Below, one piece after another: positions 16,577 through 26,486 of a stretch of DNA of 64,000 nucleotides. The stretch is from Xenophilus aerolatus (GTDB lineage: Bacteria; Pseudomonadota; Gammaproteobacteria; Burkholderiales; Burkholderiaceae_C), in the NCBI GenBank assembly GCA_030418545.1, contig QAIB01000014.1, positions 1-64,000 of the forward strand, written 5' to 3'. The notes under the pieces were generated by a model. It made no database searches. It worked only from the letters and a program-made list of their open reading frames with translations, and was not told where the DNA came from. How positions within the stretch are numbered: the first letter of the stretch is position 1; the number at the start of each line of letters is the position of its first letter. A program made the position numbers and the translations under genes.

Positions 16577-19147
16577 ATGAAAGACAGCGGCATGCACCAC
16601 AACGTCGGCGCGGCGGCGCCCCGCGACCCGCATTTCCTGGCGGGCGCACCGCTGCCAGCCCCGCACCTCGCGGCCCACGACTGGGCGGCCTCCGCCCTCG
16701 GCACGCCGGACACCTGGCCGGCGCCGCTGCGGTCGGCGGTGTCGGCGATGCTGGACTCGCCGGTGCCTGCCTGGCTGGCCTGGGGCGACGCGCTGACCCT
16801 GATCTACAACGAAGCCTACATCCCCCTGCTGGGCGGCAAGCACCCGCAGGCGCTCGGCGCGCCGCTGCAGCGGGTGTGGGCCGAGGTCTGGCCCGACGTG
16901 GACGAGCTGATCGCCACCACCCTGGGCGGCCGTTCGATCTACCGGGAGGACCTGCCCCTGGTGGCCAACCGCAACGGCACCGACGAACAGACCTGGTTCA
17001 CCTTCTCGTACGTGCCGCTGCGCGACGGCGCGGGCGCGGTGCTCGGCCTGGCCTGCACCGTGTGGGAGACCACCGCCAAGGTCCGCGCCCAGCAGGCGCT
17101 GGAGGAGGCCAACCGCGCGCTCGAGCGACGCGTGGCCGAGGTCGAACTGCGCGAGGCGCAGAAGCGCGAGACCGAGGAGCGCTACCGCCTCGCGGTGCTG
17201 GCCACCAACGACGCCGTGTGGGATTGGCAGCTGGCCGACGGCCACGTGGTGTGGAACCGCGCGCTGGGCGCCCTCTTCGGACACACCGACACCGAGACCG
17301 ACGCCGCCTGGTGGCTCGACCACATCCATCCCGAGGACCGCGGCCGCATCAAGCGCGGCATCCATGCGGTGATCGACGGCGGCGGCAACAGCTGGTCCGA
17401 CGGCTACCGCTTCCGCCGTGCCAACGGCAGCTATGCCGAGGTGTTCGACCGCGGCACGGTGCTGCGCGACGAGGCCGGGCAGCCCCTGCGCATGATCGGC
17501 GCCATGCTCGACCTGAGCGAACGCCAGCGCGCCGAGGCCGCGCTGCGCGAGAGCGAGCGCCAGTTCCGCACGCTGTTCGAGACCATCGACGAGGGCTTCT
17601 GCGTCATCGAGTTCCTCGACGGGCCGCACGGGCCGCTGAGCGACTACGTGCACGTGGCCGCCAACCCCGCCTACACCGCCAACGCCGGCATTGCCGACGT
17701 GGTCGGCCAGCGGGTGCGCGACATGGTGCCGCAGGAGGCCGACGGCTGGGTCGAGACCTACCGCCGCGTGCTGCTCACCGGCGAGCCGGTGCGCTTCGAG
17801 CGCGAGCTGGTGCGCACCGGCCGCTACCTGGAACTGGCGGCCTTTCGCGTCGAGCCGCCCGAGCGCCGGCAGGTGGCCGTGCTGTTCCAGGACGTGACGA
17901 AGCGCCACCGCGCCGAGCAGGCACTACGCGAGCTCAACGAGACGCTGGAGCGCCGCGTGGCCGACGAGGTGGCGGAGCGCAGCCGTACCGAGGAGGCGCT
18001 GCGCCAGGCGCAGAAGATGGAAGCCGTGGGCCAGCTCACCGGCGGCATCGCGCACGACTTCAACAACATGCTGGCCGTGGTGATCGGCTCGCTCGACCTG
18101 CTCGGGCGCCGCTTCGCCGCCAGCGAGCCGCGGGCGGTGCGCTACATCGAGTCGGCCCGCGACGGCGCCCGCCGCGCCGCGCAGCTGACGCAGCGGCTGC
18201 TCGCCTTCTCGCGCCAGCAGCCGCTCAAGCCCGAGGCCGTGGACGCCAACCGCCTGGTGGCGGGCATGTCGGACCTGCTGCGCCACTCGCTGGGCGCGTC
18301 GGTCCGCCTGGAGACGGTGCAGGCCGGCGGCCTGTGGCGCAGCCACGCCGACCCGAACCAGCTGGAGAACGTGATCCTCAACCTGGCCGTCAACGCGCGC
18401 GACGCCATGCCCGACGGCGGCCGGCTCACCATCGAGACCGCCAACTGCCACCTCGACGAACACTACACCGCGGCCCACCTGGGCCTGGCGCCCGGGCAGT
18501 ACGTGATGATCGCCGTCACCGACACCGGGGCCGGCATGACGCCCGAGGTGCTGGCCAAGGCCTTCGACCCCTTCTTCACCACCAAGGAGGTGGGCCGCGG
18601 CACCGGCCTCGGGCTCAGCCAGGTCTACGGCTTCGTCAAGCAGTCGGGCGGGCACGTCAAGATCTACTCCGAGCACGGCCAGGGCACCACCGTGAAGGTC
18701 TACCTGCCGCGGCTGGTCGGCGACGCCGAAGAGCCCCCCGCGGCGGAAGCGGCGGCCAGCCTGCCGCTGGGCGACGCGCAGGAGGTGGTGCTGGTGGTCG
18801 AGGACGAGGCGGCGGTGCGGCAATTCTCGGTCGAGGCGCTGACCGAGCTGGGCTACTGCGTGCTCGAAGCCGACGGCGCCGCGGCTGCGCTCAGGCTCAT
18901 CGACGCGCACCCCGAAATCGCCCTGCTGTTCACCGACGTGGTGATGCCCGAGGTCAACGGCCGCAAGCTCGCCGACGAAGCGCGGCGGCGCCGGCCCGCG
19001 CTGAAGGTGCTGTTCACCACCGGCTACACGCGCAACGCGGTGGTCCACAACGGCGTGCTCGACCCCGGCGTGCAGCTCCTGGGCAAGCCCTTCACCGTCG
19101 AGGCGCTGGCCGCGCGGGTGCGCGAGGTGCTCGACAGCGAGGGCTGA
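16577..19147 (+). CDS. PAS-domain hybrid sensor histidine kinase
   Basis: An 856-residue soluble hybrid kinase. The order is an N-terminal PAS-like domain (about 30-175, LYNEAY/LLGGKHP type), a short coiled coil, a second PAS (about 195-330), a third PAS (about 335-450), HisKA with phospho-acceptor H493 (GIAHDFNN), HATPase (GTGLGLS G-box near residue 675) and a C-terminal receiver (736-850) with phospho-acceptor D787 in TDVVMP. No transmembrane helix is seen, so it senses an intracellular signal. No separate DNA-binding response regulator is adjacent; output probably passes through the receiver to an unlinked phosphotransfer protein. Confidence 0.92.
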   Translation: MKDSGMHHNVGAAAPRDPHFLAGAPLPAPHLAAHDWAASALGTPDTWPAPLRSAVSAMLDSPVPAWLAWGDALTLIYNEAYIPLLGGKHPQALGAPLQRVWAEVWPDVDELIATTLGGRSIYREDLPLVANRNGTDEQTWFTFSYVPLRDGAGAVLGLACTVWETTAKVRAQQALEEANRALERRVAEVELREAQKRETEERYRLAVLATNDAVWDWQLADGHVVWNRALGALFGHTDTETDAAWWLDHIHPEDRGRIKRGIHAVIDGGGNSWSDGYRFRRANGSYAEVFDRGTVLRDEAGQPLRMIGAMLDLSERQRAEAALRESERQFRTLFETIDEGFCVIEFLDGPHGPLSDYVHVAANPAYTANAGIADVVGQRVRDMVPQEADGWVETYRRVLLTGEPVRFERELVRTGRYLELAAFRVEPPERRQVAVLFQDVTKRHRAEQALRELNETLERRVADEVAERSRTEEALRQAQKMEAVGQLTGGIAHDFNNMLAVVIGSLDLLGRRFAASEPRAVRYIESARDGARRAAQLTQRLLAFSRQQPLKPEAVDANRLVAGMSDLLRHSLGASVRLETVQAGGLWRSHADPNQLENVILNLAVNARDAMPDGGRLTIETANCHLDEHYTAAHLGLAPGQYVMIAVTDTGAGMTPEVLAKAFDPFFTTKEVGRGTGLGLSQVYGFVKQSGGHVKIYSEHGQGTTVKVYLPRLVGDAEEPPAAEAAASLPLGDAQEVVLVVEDEAAVRQFSVEALTELGYCVLEADGAAAALRLIDAHPEIALLFTDVVMPEVNGRKLADEARRRRPALKVLFTTGYTRNAVVHNGVLDPGVQLLGKPFTVEALAARVREVLDSEG

Positions 19148-19153
19148 AAGCGC

Positions 19154-20386
19154 TCAGGCCGCGGCGGCCGGCGTCGGTCGGCCGCGCCGCGCATCCGCCA
19201 GCGCCCAGGCGAAGATGGCCATGCCGGCCACCGCCAGCAGCGCACCCACCCAGCCGGTCGAGGTCCAGCCCAAGCCGGCGCTGATGGCCACGCCGCCCAG
19301 CCACGCGCCCAGCGCGTTGGCCATGTTGAAGGCCGAATGGTTGAGCGCCGCCGCCAGCGACTGCGCGTCGCCCGCCACGTCCATCAGCCGGATCTGCAGC
19401 GCCGGGCCGATGGCGACGATGGTGCCCACCAGCAGCACGTTGAGCGAGGCCAGCAGCCAGTGGTGCGCGGTGAAGGTGAAGGCCAGAAGCACCAGGGCCG
19501 CGTAGACCATCACGCCGCCGATGGTGCGCATCAGCGCCTTGTCGGCCAGGCGCGAGCCCACGATGTTGCCCGCCACCATGCCCACGCCGAACAGCGCCAG
19601 CACGAAGGGCACGTGCTCGACGCGCAGGCCGGCCACCTCGGTCAGGGTCGGCTTCACGTAGCTGAACACCGAGAACATGCCGCCGAAGCCGATCGCCGCG
19701 ATGCCCAGCGTGAGCCACACCTGCTTGCGCCCGAGCGCGCCCAGTTCGCGCAGCGGGCTGGCGCCGGCCGCGGGCCGCAGGTCGGGCACGTCGCGGCGGA
19801 TCAGCACCACCGCCGCGAGCGCGATCACGCCGACGAAGACAAAAGCCGCGCGCCAGCCGAAGTGCTGGCCCAGCCAGGCCGCGATGGGCACGCCCACCAG
19901 CGTCGCGCCGGTGAGCCCCAGCATCACCAGCCCCACCGCCCGCGCCCGCCGCCCCGGCGGCGCCAGCGCGGCCGCCACCAGTGCCGCCACGCCGAAGTAC
20001 GTGCCATGCGGCAACCCCGACGCGAAGCGCAGCAGGTTGAGCGACACGTAGCCCGGCGCCGCCGCGCTGGCGAAGTTGCCGGCCGCGAACACCGCCATCA
20101 GTGCCATCAGCAGTGCCCGCCGGCCCCAGTTGGCCGATAGCACCGCCAGCACCGGCGCACCGATCACCACGCCCAGCGCATAGGCGCTGATCACGTGGCC
20201 GGCCTGCGGGATGCTGACACCGATGTCCTTCGCCACCTCGGGCAGCAGGCCCATGATGACGAATTCGCCGGTACCGATGGCGAAGCCGCCGACGCCGAGG
20301 GCCAGGATGGCGCGCAGCATGGAGGACTCGCCGGCAGCCGAATCGGGCGCTGCCGATGCAGGAGAAGGAAGGGGGGAGGAGGCCAC
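19154..20386 (-). CDS. MFS transporter, AraJ/YdhP-type efflux carrier
   Basis: A 410-residue 12-helix carrier of the DHA1 drug/sugar efflux branch. The helix-1 motif FAIGTGEFVIMGLLPEVA is near residues 35-52, NWGRRALL is the loop 2-3 motif, and further MFS helices run to the end. These proteins export arabinose, purine ribonucleosides or drugs. The start is uncertain: a GTG at 20386 has no good ribosome site, and an ATG at 20320 starts just before helix 1. It is convergent with the hybrid kinase gene with 6 bases between stops. Confidence 0.88.
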   Translation of the reverse strand: MASSPLPSPASAAPDSAAGESSMLRAILALGVGGFAIGTGEFVIMGLLPEVAKDIGVSIPQAGHVISAYALGVVIGAPVLAVLSANWGRRALLMALMAVFAAGNFASAAAPGYVSLNLLRFASGLPHGTYFGVAALVAAALAPPGRRARAVGLVMLGLTGATLVGVPIAAWLGQHFGWRAAFVFVGVIALAAVVLIRRDVPDLRPAAGASPLRELGALGRKQVWLTLGIAAIGFGGMFSVFSYVKPTLTEVAGLRVEHVPFVLALFGVGMVAGNIVGSRLADKALMRTIGGVMVYAALVLLAFTFTAHHWLLASLNVLLVGTIVAIGPALQIRLMDVAGDAQSLAAALNHSAFNMANALGAWLGGVAISAGLGWTSTGWVGALLAVAGMAIFAWALADARRGRPTPAAAA

Positions 20387-20519
20387 GCCAGGAAGAGAGT
20401 TGGGGGTTAACCCTGATTATCCCGGCAGTCCCTCGTCCCATGTGCGTGCGGGGTTGCGCGCGCCCGCAGGTCCAGCCAACAGCAGCCGAGCCCTGGCCCG
20501 GGGCGGGCTGGCGCGCACC

Positions 20520-22166
20520 CTACTTGCCACGCCTTTTCCACGCTCGCAGGTCATGCATCCCCGGCAAGCCGCGTGGATCCACGCCAGGCGCGAAGATCTG
20601 GTGCTTCTGGATCTTCTGTGTGCCCGTCGTCGGAATGTGCGGCGTGATCCAGAGCCATCCGGGGAGCTTGTGATACGCCAGGCCCGCGCGGCAATGCTCG
20701 AACAGCGAATGCACGGAAGCCCCGACATCGGCCGGGCCCGCCGCGCCCGCGTGCGCGGACTTCAGCACCACGCAGGCCAGCACCTCCTCTTCGCGCAATT
20801 CGTCTGGCACCGCCATGACCGCCGCCACCTGCACGTCGGGATGGGCCTGCAGCCAAGCCTCCACCTCGGCCGCGGCGATGTTTTCTCCAGCGCGGCGGAT
20901 GATGTTCTTCTGTCTTTCGACGAAGTGGAGCATTCCGCCGGAATCCCGTGTCACGACGTCGCCCGTATGGAACCACCCGCCGCGCCACGCGGCCTCGGTG
21001 GCCGCTGCGTCGTTCAGGTACCCCGAGAAGAAGTCCTTGCGCGGTGTTTCCGCGGAATGGCGGATGCACATCTCGCCGGGCACGCCGTCGGGGACCTCGC
21101 GGCCGTCGGCATCCACGATCGTCACTTCGATGCCCGGCACCGCGCGTCCGAAGGCGCGCGTGCCGACTTGCCTCGGCTCGATGTTGTCGACCAGGATGCG
21201 CACGTTCTCCGTCATGCCCCACAGTTCCAGCAACGGGAAGCCGAAGCGTCGCTCCGCGGCAGCGTGCAGCTGCGGTTCGATGCCCGCGCCCATGCCGAAG
21301 CGAACGGCATGGTCGCGCTCGGCCTCGGTTCGCGTCTGGGCGCTCAGCATCTGGACGATCACGCCCAGGTAGTGGACGATGGTCGCTGCACTCTGCCGGA
21401 CTTCGGACCACCATCGCGATGACTGGAATCGGTCCGGCTGCACCTGCGCACTGCCGGTCAGCATGGCGGCATGGAACGACAGCACCGAAGCGTTGACGTG
21501 AAAGAGCGGCAGCGGGTTGTAGATCCGTTCGCCAGACGCACGGAATGTCGTCCGACCGCCACACGACGCGTAGCGCAATCCCGCGGCGAGCTCGTAACGA
21601 TGCGACAGCACGCAGCCCTTGGGCTGGCCGGTCGTGCCCGAGGTGTAGAGGATGCTCGCCGGCGATTCAGCGGTCGGCAACACGCCGGTGGCGGCGATGT
21701 TCGCGGCGGGCAGGTCGTGGTGGACATCCTGCAGCGTCACATGCGGCGTGCGCCGGGCTGCGTCGGCCTGGCCGCGCGCCCACAACGGAAGGTGCCCGTC
21801 CAGCAGCACGCACAGGTCGATGCCGGAATGGTCGATCAGGTAAGCGAGCTCGCGCGCTCGATAGTCGGGATTGATTGGCACACAGCAGGCGCCGATCGTG
21901 TTCAGCGCCAGCTTGTGCAGAAGGTGGTCCAGGCGGTTGTCGAGCAGCAAGCCGACGCGATGCCCGACGCCATAACCCTTGCTGCGATAGATCATCGCGA
22001 GCTCGCGCACGGCCGCGCCGACCTCCGCATAGCTCAGGCTGCGGCCTTCCGGGTCGTAGGCGCGCTCCGCGTGGGCCGGAGACACCAGGAAGGGCCGATC
22101 GAAAAACATCCGCTCGGCCTCGGACCACGCGCCGGCGATGGTGGCCGACTCTTCGAGTTCGATCAT
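20520..22166 (-). CDS. AMP-dependent acyl-CoA synthetase (CaiC-like)
   Basis: A 548-residue ANL-superfamily ligase. It has the P-loop YTSGTTGQPKG near residues 182-192, the LELWGMTE motif near 305 and the C-terminal hinge TGD...RQKNIIRRAGENI. The catalytic lysine region near the end reads TGTQKIQKHQ, a variant of the common TGKI(Q/L)K. It activates a carboxylic acid to its CoA thioester. It is the third gene of a minus-strand operon after a VOC lyase-like gene and a glyoxalase-II-like gene, 9 bases behind the latter. The acid may therefore derive from a glutathione-dependent step. Confidence 0.9.
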   Translation of the reverse strand: MIELEESATIAGAWSEAERMFFDRPFLVSPAHAERAYDPEGRSLSYAEVGAAVRELAMIYRSKGYGVGHRVGLLLDNRLDHLLHKLALNTIGACCVPINPDYRARELAYLIDHSGIDLCVLLDGHLPLWARGQADAARRTPHVTLQDVHHDLPAANIAATGVLPTAESPASILYTSGTTGQPKGCVLSHRYELAAGLRYASCGGRTTFRASGERIYNPLPLFHVNASVLSFHAAMLTGSAQVQPDRFQSSRWWSEVRQSAATIVHYLGVIVQMLSAQTRTEAERDHAVRFGMGAGIEPQLHAAAERRFGFPLLELWGMTENVRILVDNIEPRQVGTRAFGRAVPGIEVTIVDADGREVPDGVPGEMCIRHSAETPRKDFFSGYLNDAAATEAAWRGGWFHTGDVVTRDSGGMLHFVERQKNIIRRAGENIAAAEVEAWLQAHPDVQVAAVMAVPDELREEEVLACVVLKSAHAGAAGPADVGASVHSLFEHCRAGLAYHKLPGWLWITPHIPTTGTQKIQKHQIFAPGVDPRGLPGMHDLRAWKRRGK

Positions 22167-22175
22167 GGGCTGCCT

Positions 22176-22991
22176 CTATTCATCCCGCGTTCGAAACGTG
22201 TTTCGCGCCGCCCTCAGGGCGGAGAACACACCGACGCGGTCGCCGTCCGGCAGCCGGAATTGCCGACGCACCCGGTCCGCGAATTCGAAGTTGTCGATCC
22301 TCAGGAACGGATTGACCTCCCGCTCGAGCTTGAGCGTGGTCGGCACCGTCGGAACGCGCTCGCGACGCAACTCGGTCGCGCGCCGGCTCCAGGCCGCAAG
22401 AATCGGGTTGTCCGGATCGACGCTCTGCGCGAAGGCGATGTTGCGCAGCGTGTATTCGTGCGCGCAGTGCACCAGCGTCGATTCGGGCAGCCGATTGAGG
22501 CGGTCGATCGCTTCCACCATCTGGTGCGGCGTGCCTTCGAAGACGCGGCCGCAGCCGCACGAAAACAGGGTGTCGCCGCAGAACATGCGCAGCGCGCTCT
22601 CCCCGGACTGCGGCTCCAGCACGTAGACGACATGATCGAGCGTATGGCCCGGCGTCGCCACCACCCGAAAGCTCAGCGCCGGCTGCGCAAGCGCGATGCG
22701 AGTGCCGTCAAACACGCGTCGAGTCACGCCAGGAATCCCGCTGCCGGTCGGCCCGTACACGGCGACGGGCTCGATGGTGCCGGTGCGCCGCTGCAGCAGT
22801 TGCGCAACGCCGCCCACATGGTCCGCATGATGATGGGTCAGCAGGATCGCCGACAGACGCAGCCGTCGTCGCGACAGGAAGGCGTGCACCGGAGCCGCGT
22901 CTCCGGGGTCGACCGCGACGGCGCGCACGCCGTCGTCGAGCATCCAGATGTAGTTGTCCTCCAGCGCCTCGACGGCAGTACAGGTGATCAC
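22176..22991 (-). CDS. gloB: hydroxyacylglutathione hydrolase (glyoxalase II)
   Basis: A 271-residue metallo-beta-lactamase-fold enzyme. The binuclear metal motif THHHADH is at residues 52-58 and CGDTLFSCGCGRVFEG matches the glyoxalase II active-site strand. It splits S-D-lactoylglutathione or another acyl-glutathione into acid and glutathione. The start is a GTG with GATGAG upstream. The position between a VOC protein and a CoA ligase, and near a GST, suggests a pathway-specific paralogue rather than the housekeeping enzyme. A strong hairpin lies between it and the upstream VOC gene. Confidence 0.9.
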   Translation of the reverse strand: MITCTAVEALEDNYIWMLDDGVRAVAVDPGDAAPVHAFLSRRRLRLSAILLTHHHADHVGGVAQLLQRRTGTIEPVAVYGPTGSGIPGVTRRVFDGTRIALAQPALSFRVVATPGHTLDHVVYVLEPQSGESALRMFCGDTLFSCGCGRVFEGTPHQMVEAIDRLNRLPESTLVHCAHEYTLRNIAFAQSVDPDNPILAAWSRRATELRRERVPTVPTTLKLEREVNPFLRIDNFEFADRVRRQFRLPDGDRVGVFSALRAARNTFRTRDE

Positions 22992-23006
22992 CTCATCGTC
23001 CTTGTT

Positions 23007-23043
23007 GAGAGCGCAAAAGCCCTGACAGGGCTAGTGCGCTCTC
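23007..23043 (-). other. intercistronic hairpin between VOC gene and gloB
   Basis: Two nested perfect stems: GAGAGCGCA at 23007-23015 with TGCGCTCTC at 23035-23043, and AGCCCT with AGGGCT at 23018-23032. The VOC stop codon (23031-23033) lies inside it and the gloB start is 16 bases further. No T-tract follows, so it is more likely an mRNA processing or translation-control structure than a terminator. Confidence 0.6.
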
Positions 23044-23450
23044 AGGATTTCGTTGAACTCGAGCACGTTGAGGTCGGGGTCGCGGATGAAGCAGAGCCTG
23101 CGCCGGCCGTTGCCGACGACCAGCGGGCCTTCGGTCACGTTGACGTCCCATTCCACGAACTTGCGCAGCAGCGCATCCATGTCGCTCACGATGAAGGCTG
23201 CGTGCGTGTAGCCGGGCCACTTGGTCGCATGGTCGAGCAGGAGGTTGCCCTCTGGATGGACATCGACCGCGTTGTAGATCAGGTGGATCCGCGCGCCCGC
23301 CTCGTTGACCAGACCGAGCGCACGGGCGTCGGGCGCGTCCTCGTCCGGATCGACGCGGAAGCCCAGTCGTTCGTAGAAGTCCAGCGCACGCGCCTTGTCT
23401 GTTACGCGCAGACCGACGTGGTCGATCGCAGTCACCAGTTCATCATTCAT
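23031..23450 (-). CDS. VOC family protein, glyoxalase I-like
   Basis: A 139-residue VOC protein. It opens AIDHVGLRVTDKARALDFYE (H near residue 11 is the first metal ligand) and has E/H-type strands GARIHLIYN and GYTHAAFIVSD, then the typical RDPDLNVLEFNE end. This pattern fits glyoxalase I-type lyases, which act on glutathione hemithioacetals. The gene is first in an operon with gloB and an acyl-CoA ligase, which supports a glutathione-adduct pathway. I chose the ATG at 23450 with GAGA nearby; an ATG 8 codons earlier is possible. Confidence 0.85.
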   Translation of the reverse strand: MNDELVTAIDHVGLRVTDKARALDFYERLGFRVDPDEDAPDARALGLVNEAGARIHLIYNAVDVHPEGNLLLDHATKWPGYTHAAFIVSDMDALLRKFVEWDVNVTEGPLVVGNGRRRLCFIRDPDLNVLEFNEILRAH

Positions 23451-23547
23451 CGTCGTCTCGAGGTCTCTCGTCATCAGGTTGGCAGCCATCGTAAGAACGA
23501 GCCGCCGGCGGGACAATTGAATGGTTCTCGAGCCCGATGACAGCCGT

Positions 23548-24483
23548 TCACGCTCCGTCGGGCGTGCGCATCAAGGCGTGCAGCCAAGCCTTGAAGCTCG
23601 CGACCTTGCGCGTCGCCGCCCTCGCTTCCGAGCACACCAGCCAGAACGAGAAAGGGGAGCGGATCCGGTGTGCGAAGGGAGTCACGAGCCGACCGGCGGC
23701 GATGTCCGCGTCGACCAGGCAGGACATGCCCAGGGCAACGCCCTGGCCGGCCAATGCAGCCTGCTGCGCGAAGGACGGATCCTGGAAGGTGAGCGCACAG
23801 CGAACCTGTGGCGCCGCGACGCCGACCTGTTCCAGCCAATCCGTCCACGTCGGCAGGCGCGGGTCGCGCGAGGCACTCTCGTCCCTGATCAACACGGTGT
23901 GCTGCAGATCACCGGGGTCGCGCAGCGCGTCGCGATGGTGCGCGAGGAACTCGGGACTGCAGACCGGGACCATGTCCACCGCCGACAGCAGCTCGACGAC
24001 CAGTCCGGGATAGGCGCCCGCGCCGAAGCGAATGCCCAGATCCACGTTCTCGGCATAGAGATCGACGAGGTCGTCCGAGGTCAGGACCCGCAGGTGCAGC
24101 TCCGGATGCGCGTTCGCGAACTGCATCGCGCCGCGTGCGAGCCACGTGGCACCGAATGCCCCCATCACGCTGACCGTCAGCACGGTCTGGCTCGACGTTT
24201 TCAGCTCGTCGATCGCGCTGTGCATCTGCCCGAAAAGCGGCTCGAGGCTGGACGCGAGGCGTTCGCCTTCCTTGGTGAGCACGGGGTACTTGCCCGATCG
24301 GTCGAACAGGTCCACATCGAGGTGCTTCTCGAGGCGGCGGATCTGGTGGCTGATCGCGCTCGATGTCACGCTCATCTCGGCGGCCGCGCCTGCAAAGCTG
24401 CTGTTGCGTGCCGCCGATTCGAAGGTGTGCAACGCATCGAGAAGGAGCCTCCTTCGCTTGGTCACTGCTTTGGGTGCTGACAT
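23548..24483 (-). CDS. LysR family transcriptional regulator, GcvA-like
   Basis: A 311-residue LysR-type regulator. The DNA-binding helix-turn-helix is at about residues 24-60 (FAGAAAEMSVTSSAISHQI), followed by LFDRSGKYPVLTKEG, which is typical of the GcvA subgroup. The ligand-binding domain covers about 95-300. The gene lies between the VOC-gloB-ligase operon (same strand, 97 bases before the VOC start) and a divergent GST gene. It is the probable regulator of both sides. The start ATG at 24483 gives the normal family length. Confidence 0.92.
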   Translation of the reverse strand: MSAPKAVTKRRRLLLDALHTFESAARNSSFAGAAAEMSVTSSAISHQIRRLEKHLDVDLFDRSGKYPVLTKEGERLASSLEPLFGQMHSAIDELKTSSQTVLTVSVMGAFGATWLARGAMQFANAHPELHLRVLTSDDLVDLYAENVDLGIRFGAGAYPGLVVELLSAVDMVPVCSPEFLAHHRDALRDPGDLQHTVLIRDESASRDPRLPTWTDWLEQVGVAAPQVRCALTFQDPSFAQQAALAGQGVALGMSCLVDADIAAGRLVTPFAHRIRSPFSFWLVCSEARAATRKVASFKAWLHALMRTPDGA

Positions 24484-24535
24484 GGTCGTCGAAGTGCGGG
24501 GAGTGGATCGGGCGTGGTGTCCGTTGTCCCGATGC

Positions 24536-24553
24536 TTCGGGACTGCCGGTCAT
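24536..24553. promoter_or_regulatory. inverted repeat in the LysR-GST divergent promoter
   Basis: GTCCCGA and TCGGGAC form a perfect 7-bp inverted repeat around a TGCT spacer in the 136-base gap between the two start codons. It may be an operator or part of a promoter. It does not fit the T-N11-A LysR box cleanly, so the assignment is weak. Confidence 0.35.
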
Positions 24554-24619
24554 CGTCGATGAATTCTGCTGGGGTTCTGGCCATGCTCGAACGCAAGGTG
24601 GGTCCGTAGAATTTTTCGA

Positions 24620-25288
24620 ATGAAACTCTACGCGTTGCCCGGCGCCACGTCGTTGGCCACCCACATCGCGCTCGAGATGGCAGCCGAAGCGGCGGGGCCG
24701 GACTTCTGCCGGTTCGAGGTCGTGGTGCTCCAGAGAGGACAGAACGATGAGCCGCCCTTTCGTCGCATCAATCCCCTCGGCACCGTGCCCGCTCTGGTGA
24801 CGGAAGAAGGCGTCGTCCTGACCGAAAGCCTTGCCACGCTGTTGCATGTCGCCGACAAAGCGCCGCAGAGCCGGCTGGCGCCAGCGCCGAACTCGCCCCA
24901 GCGCGATCGGCTGCACATGCTTCTTTCCATGATGGTCAGTTCGGTGCATGCGGCCTTCCAGCTCTACAGGCGGACCGAGCGCTTCGCAGGAGGTGACGAA
25001 GCCGCGCAGGCGGCTGTCCAGGGATTGGCGCTGCAGCGAATCGACAGGTACCTGAACCTGCTGCAGGCCGAGCTCGGCGTTGGCGGCTACTTGATCGGCG
25101 AGCATGTGTCGGTGGCAGACCTCATGCTGTTCGTCACCGCCCGTTGGGGCGCGAGCCTTCCGCGACCGACGATGCAGTACCCGCGACTGTGGTCCTTCAC
25201 CCAGCAACTGGCCGCCATGCCCGCCGTGAAGCGGGCGATGCAGGTCGAAGGCATCGGCATGACCGTCCCGCCCAACGGCCTCGGCTGA
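24620..25288 (+). CDS. glutathione S-transferase family protein
   Basis: A 222-residue cytosolic GST. The thioredoxin-like N-terminal domain starts MKLYALPGATSLATH and contains the glutathione-contacting cis-proline motif TVPALV near residues 54-59 and the E-S pair (LTESLA). The helical C-terminal domain includes VSVADLMLF near residue 157. The early serine or threonine of SLATH fits a beta- or theta-like catalytic residue. Facing a LysR gene and near gloB and a VOC protein, it probably conjugates glutathione to, or opens, the substrate of this island. It ends one base before the convergent Bug gene. Confidence 0.88.
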   Translation: MKLYALPGATSLATHIALEMAAEAAGPDFCRFEVVVLQRGQNDEPPFRRINPLGTVPALVTEEGVVLTESLATLLHVADKAPQSRLAPAPNSPQRDRLHMLLSMMVSSVHAAFQLYRRTERFAGGDEAAQAAVQGLALQRIDRYLNLLQAELGVGGYLIGEHVSVADLMLFVTARWGASLPRPTMQYPRLWSFTQQLAAMPAVKRAMQVEGIGMTVPPNGLG

Positions 25289-25289
25289 A

Positions 25290-26303
25290 TCAACTGTCCG
25301 CGCTGAAACCGATCTTCCTGACGATCGGCGCCCACTTGGCCATGTCGTCCGCGATCAGGCGGCCCAGTTCTTCCGGCGGCGAAGACATGGCTCTCAGGCC
25401 CTGCTCCGCGACGCCGTCGATGACGTCCTGCGCGGCCAGCGCCGATTTCAGCTCGGCATGGAGCCGAGCGACCAGTTCCTTCGGAGCCTTGGCCGGGAGG
25501 AAGAAGCCGAACCATTCGTCGTGCGCGAGGTCTGCGAAGCCCTGCTCCTTGAAGGTCGGCACCTGCGGCGCGAACGAGCTGCGCGTGCCCGAGGCCACGG
25601 CGAGGATGCGCGCCTTGGCGCCGGGAACGTGAAGATTGAGCGTCCCGACCGGCGCAATGACGCTGGAGATGTTCCCGCTGATGAGGTCCAGCATCGCTGG
25701 CTGGCCGCCACGGTAGGCCAGGTGCTGCAAGCGTACGCCGGCACTGTCGCCCAGCAGGGTGCCGACGAAATGGGCGGTCGTGCCTGCGCCGGGGCTGCCG
25801 TAGTTCGCCCGGTCCGGGTGCGCCTTGGCCCAGGTCATGAAATCCTGCACGTTCCGTATCTCGCCGGGCACGGCCGGCCCGACCGCGAGGCCGTACTCGA
25901 ACACGCAGGCGAGCGACACCGGCGTGAAGTCGGCGATCGGATCGTAGGGAAGCTTCCTGTAGATGTGGGGATAGATCGTGAGCATCGACGTCGGCGTCAG
26001 CAGGACCGCGGCGCCGTCGGCGGGCCGGCCCTTGACGTAGCTGATGGCGATCTGTCCCCCGGCACCCGTGCGGTTGTCGGTGACCGCCACCCGCGCGAAG
26101 CCCGGCGCGAGCTTGCGAGCCACCCAGCGGCACATGATGTCCGCCGTCCCGCCCGCCGCGAATCCGCAGACCAGCGACGTGGTGTCCACAGGCGGCGTGG
26201 CGGCGAGGCTACGCAGCGGCAGGGCCAGACCTGTTGCGGCGGCCCGAAGGATCAGTTCGCGGCGTGTGGCCTGGGGCTGGGTGGAAAAGGGATTGGAGGG
26301 CAT
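25290..26303 (-). CDS. Bug/TctC family substrate-binding protein, Tat-like signal
   Basis: A 337-residue binding protein. A twin-arginine signal (TRRELILRAAATG, residues about 13-25) ends near AA at 35, followed by the Bug fold (VCGFAAGGTADIMCRWVARKL and GQIAISYVKG). It delivers a small organic ligand for uptake, but no TctA/TctB permease gene is present. It is convergent with the GST gene (stops one base apart) and so may belong to the same catabolic island. Its divergent neighbour at 26487 has no clear relation. Confidence 0.88.
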   Translation of the reverse strand: MPSNPFSTQPQATRRELILRAAATGLALPLRSLAATPPVDTTSLVCGFAAGGTADIMCRWVARKLAPGFARVAVTDNRTGAGGQIAISYVKGRPADGAAVLLTPTSMLTIYPHIYRKLPYDPIADFTPVSLACVFEYGLAVGPAVPGEIRNVQDFMTWAKAHPDRANYGSPGAGTTAHFVGTLLGDSAGVRLQHLAYRGGQPAMLDLISGNISSVIAPVGTLNLHVPGAKARILAVASGTRSSFAPQVPTFKEQGFADLAHDEWFGFFLPAKAPKELVARLHAELKSALAAQDVIDGVAEQGLRAMSSPPEELGRLIADDMAKWAPIVRKIGFSADS

Positions 26304-26486
26304 GGGGCGATGGTCCGGGCGCTGTTGAAAACCGTTCTGCGCAGTCTTTCAGCGGCGGATTCGCCGGGCAAGCGGACGCTTGTCATCACCATTGAACAGA
26401 ACTCTCGGGCGCGACGAGTTGCTGCACCGGCCGCGCCAGGCCTGCGTGCCTAGAATCCGACGCTCTCAGGACCGCGTGCAGGCAGG

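Noticed and set aside
20520-22166. CoA ligase as a benzoate- or cinnamate-specific enzyme
   Set aside because: Motifs define only the ANL superfamily; substrate specificity cannot be read without structure-based comparison.
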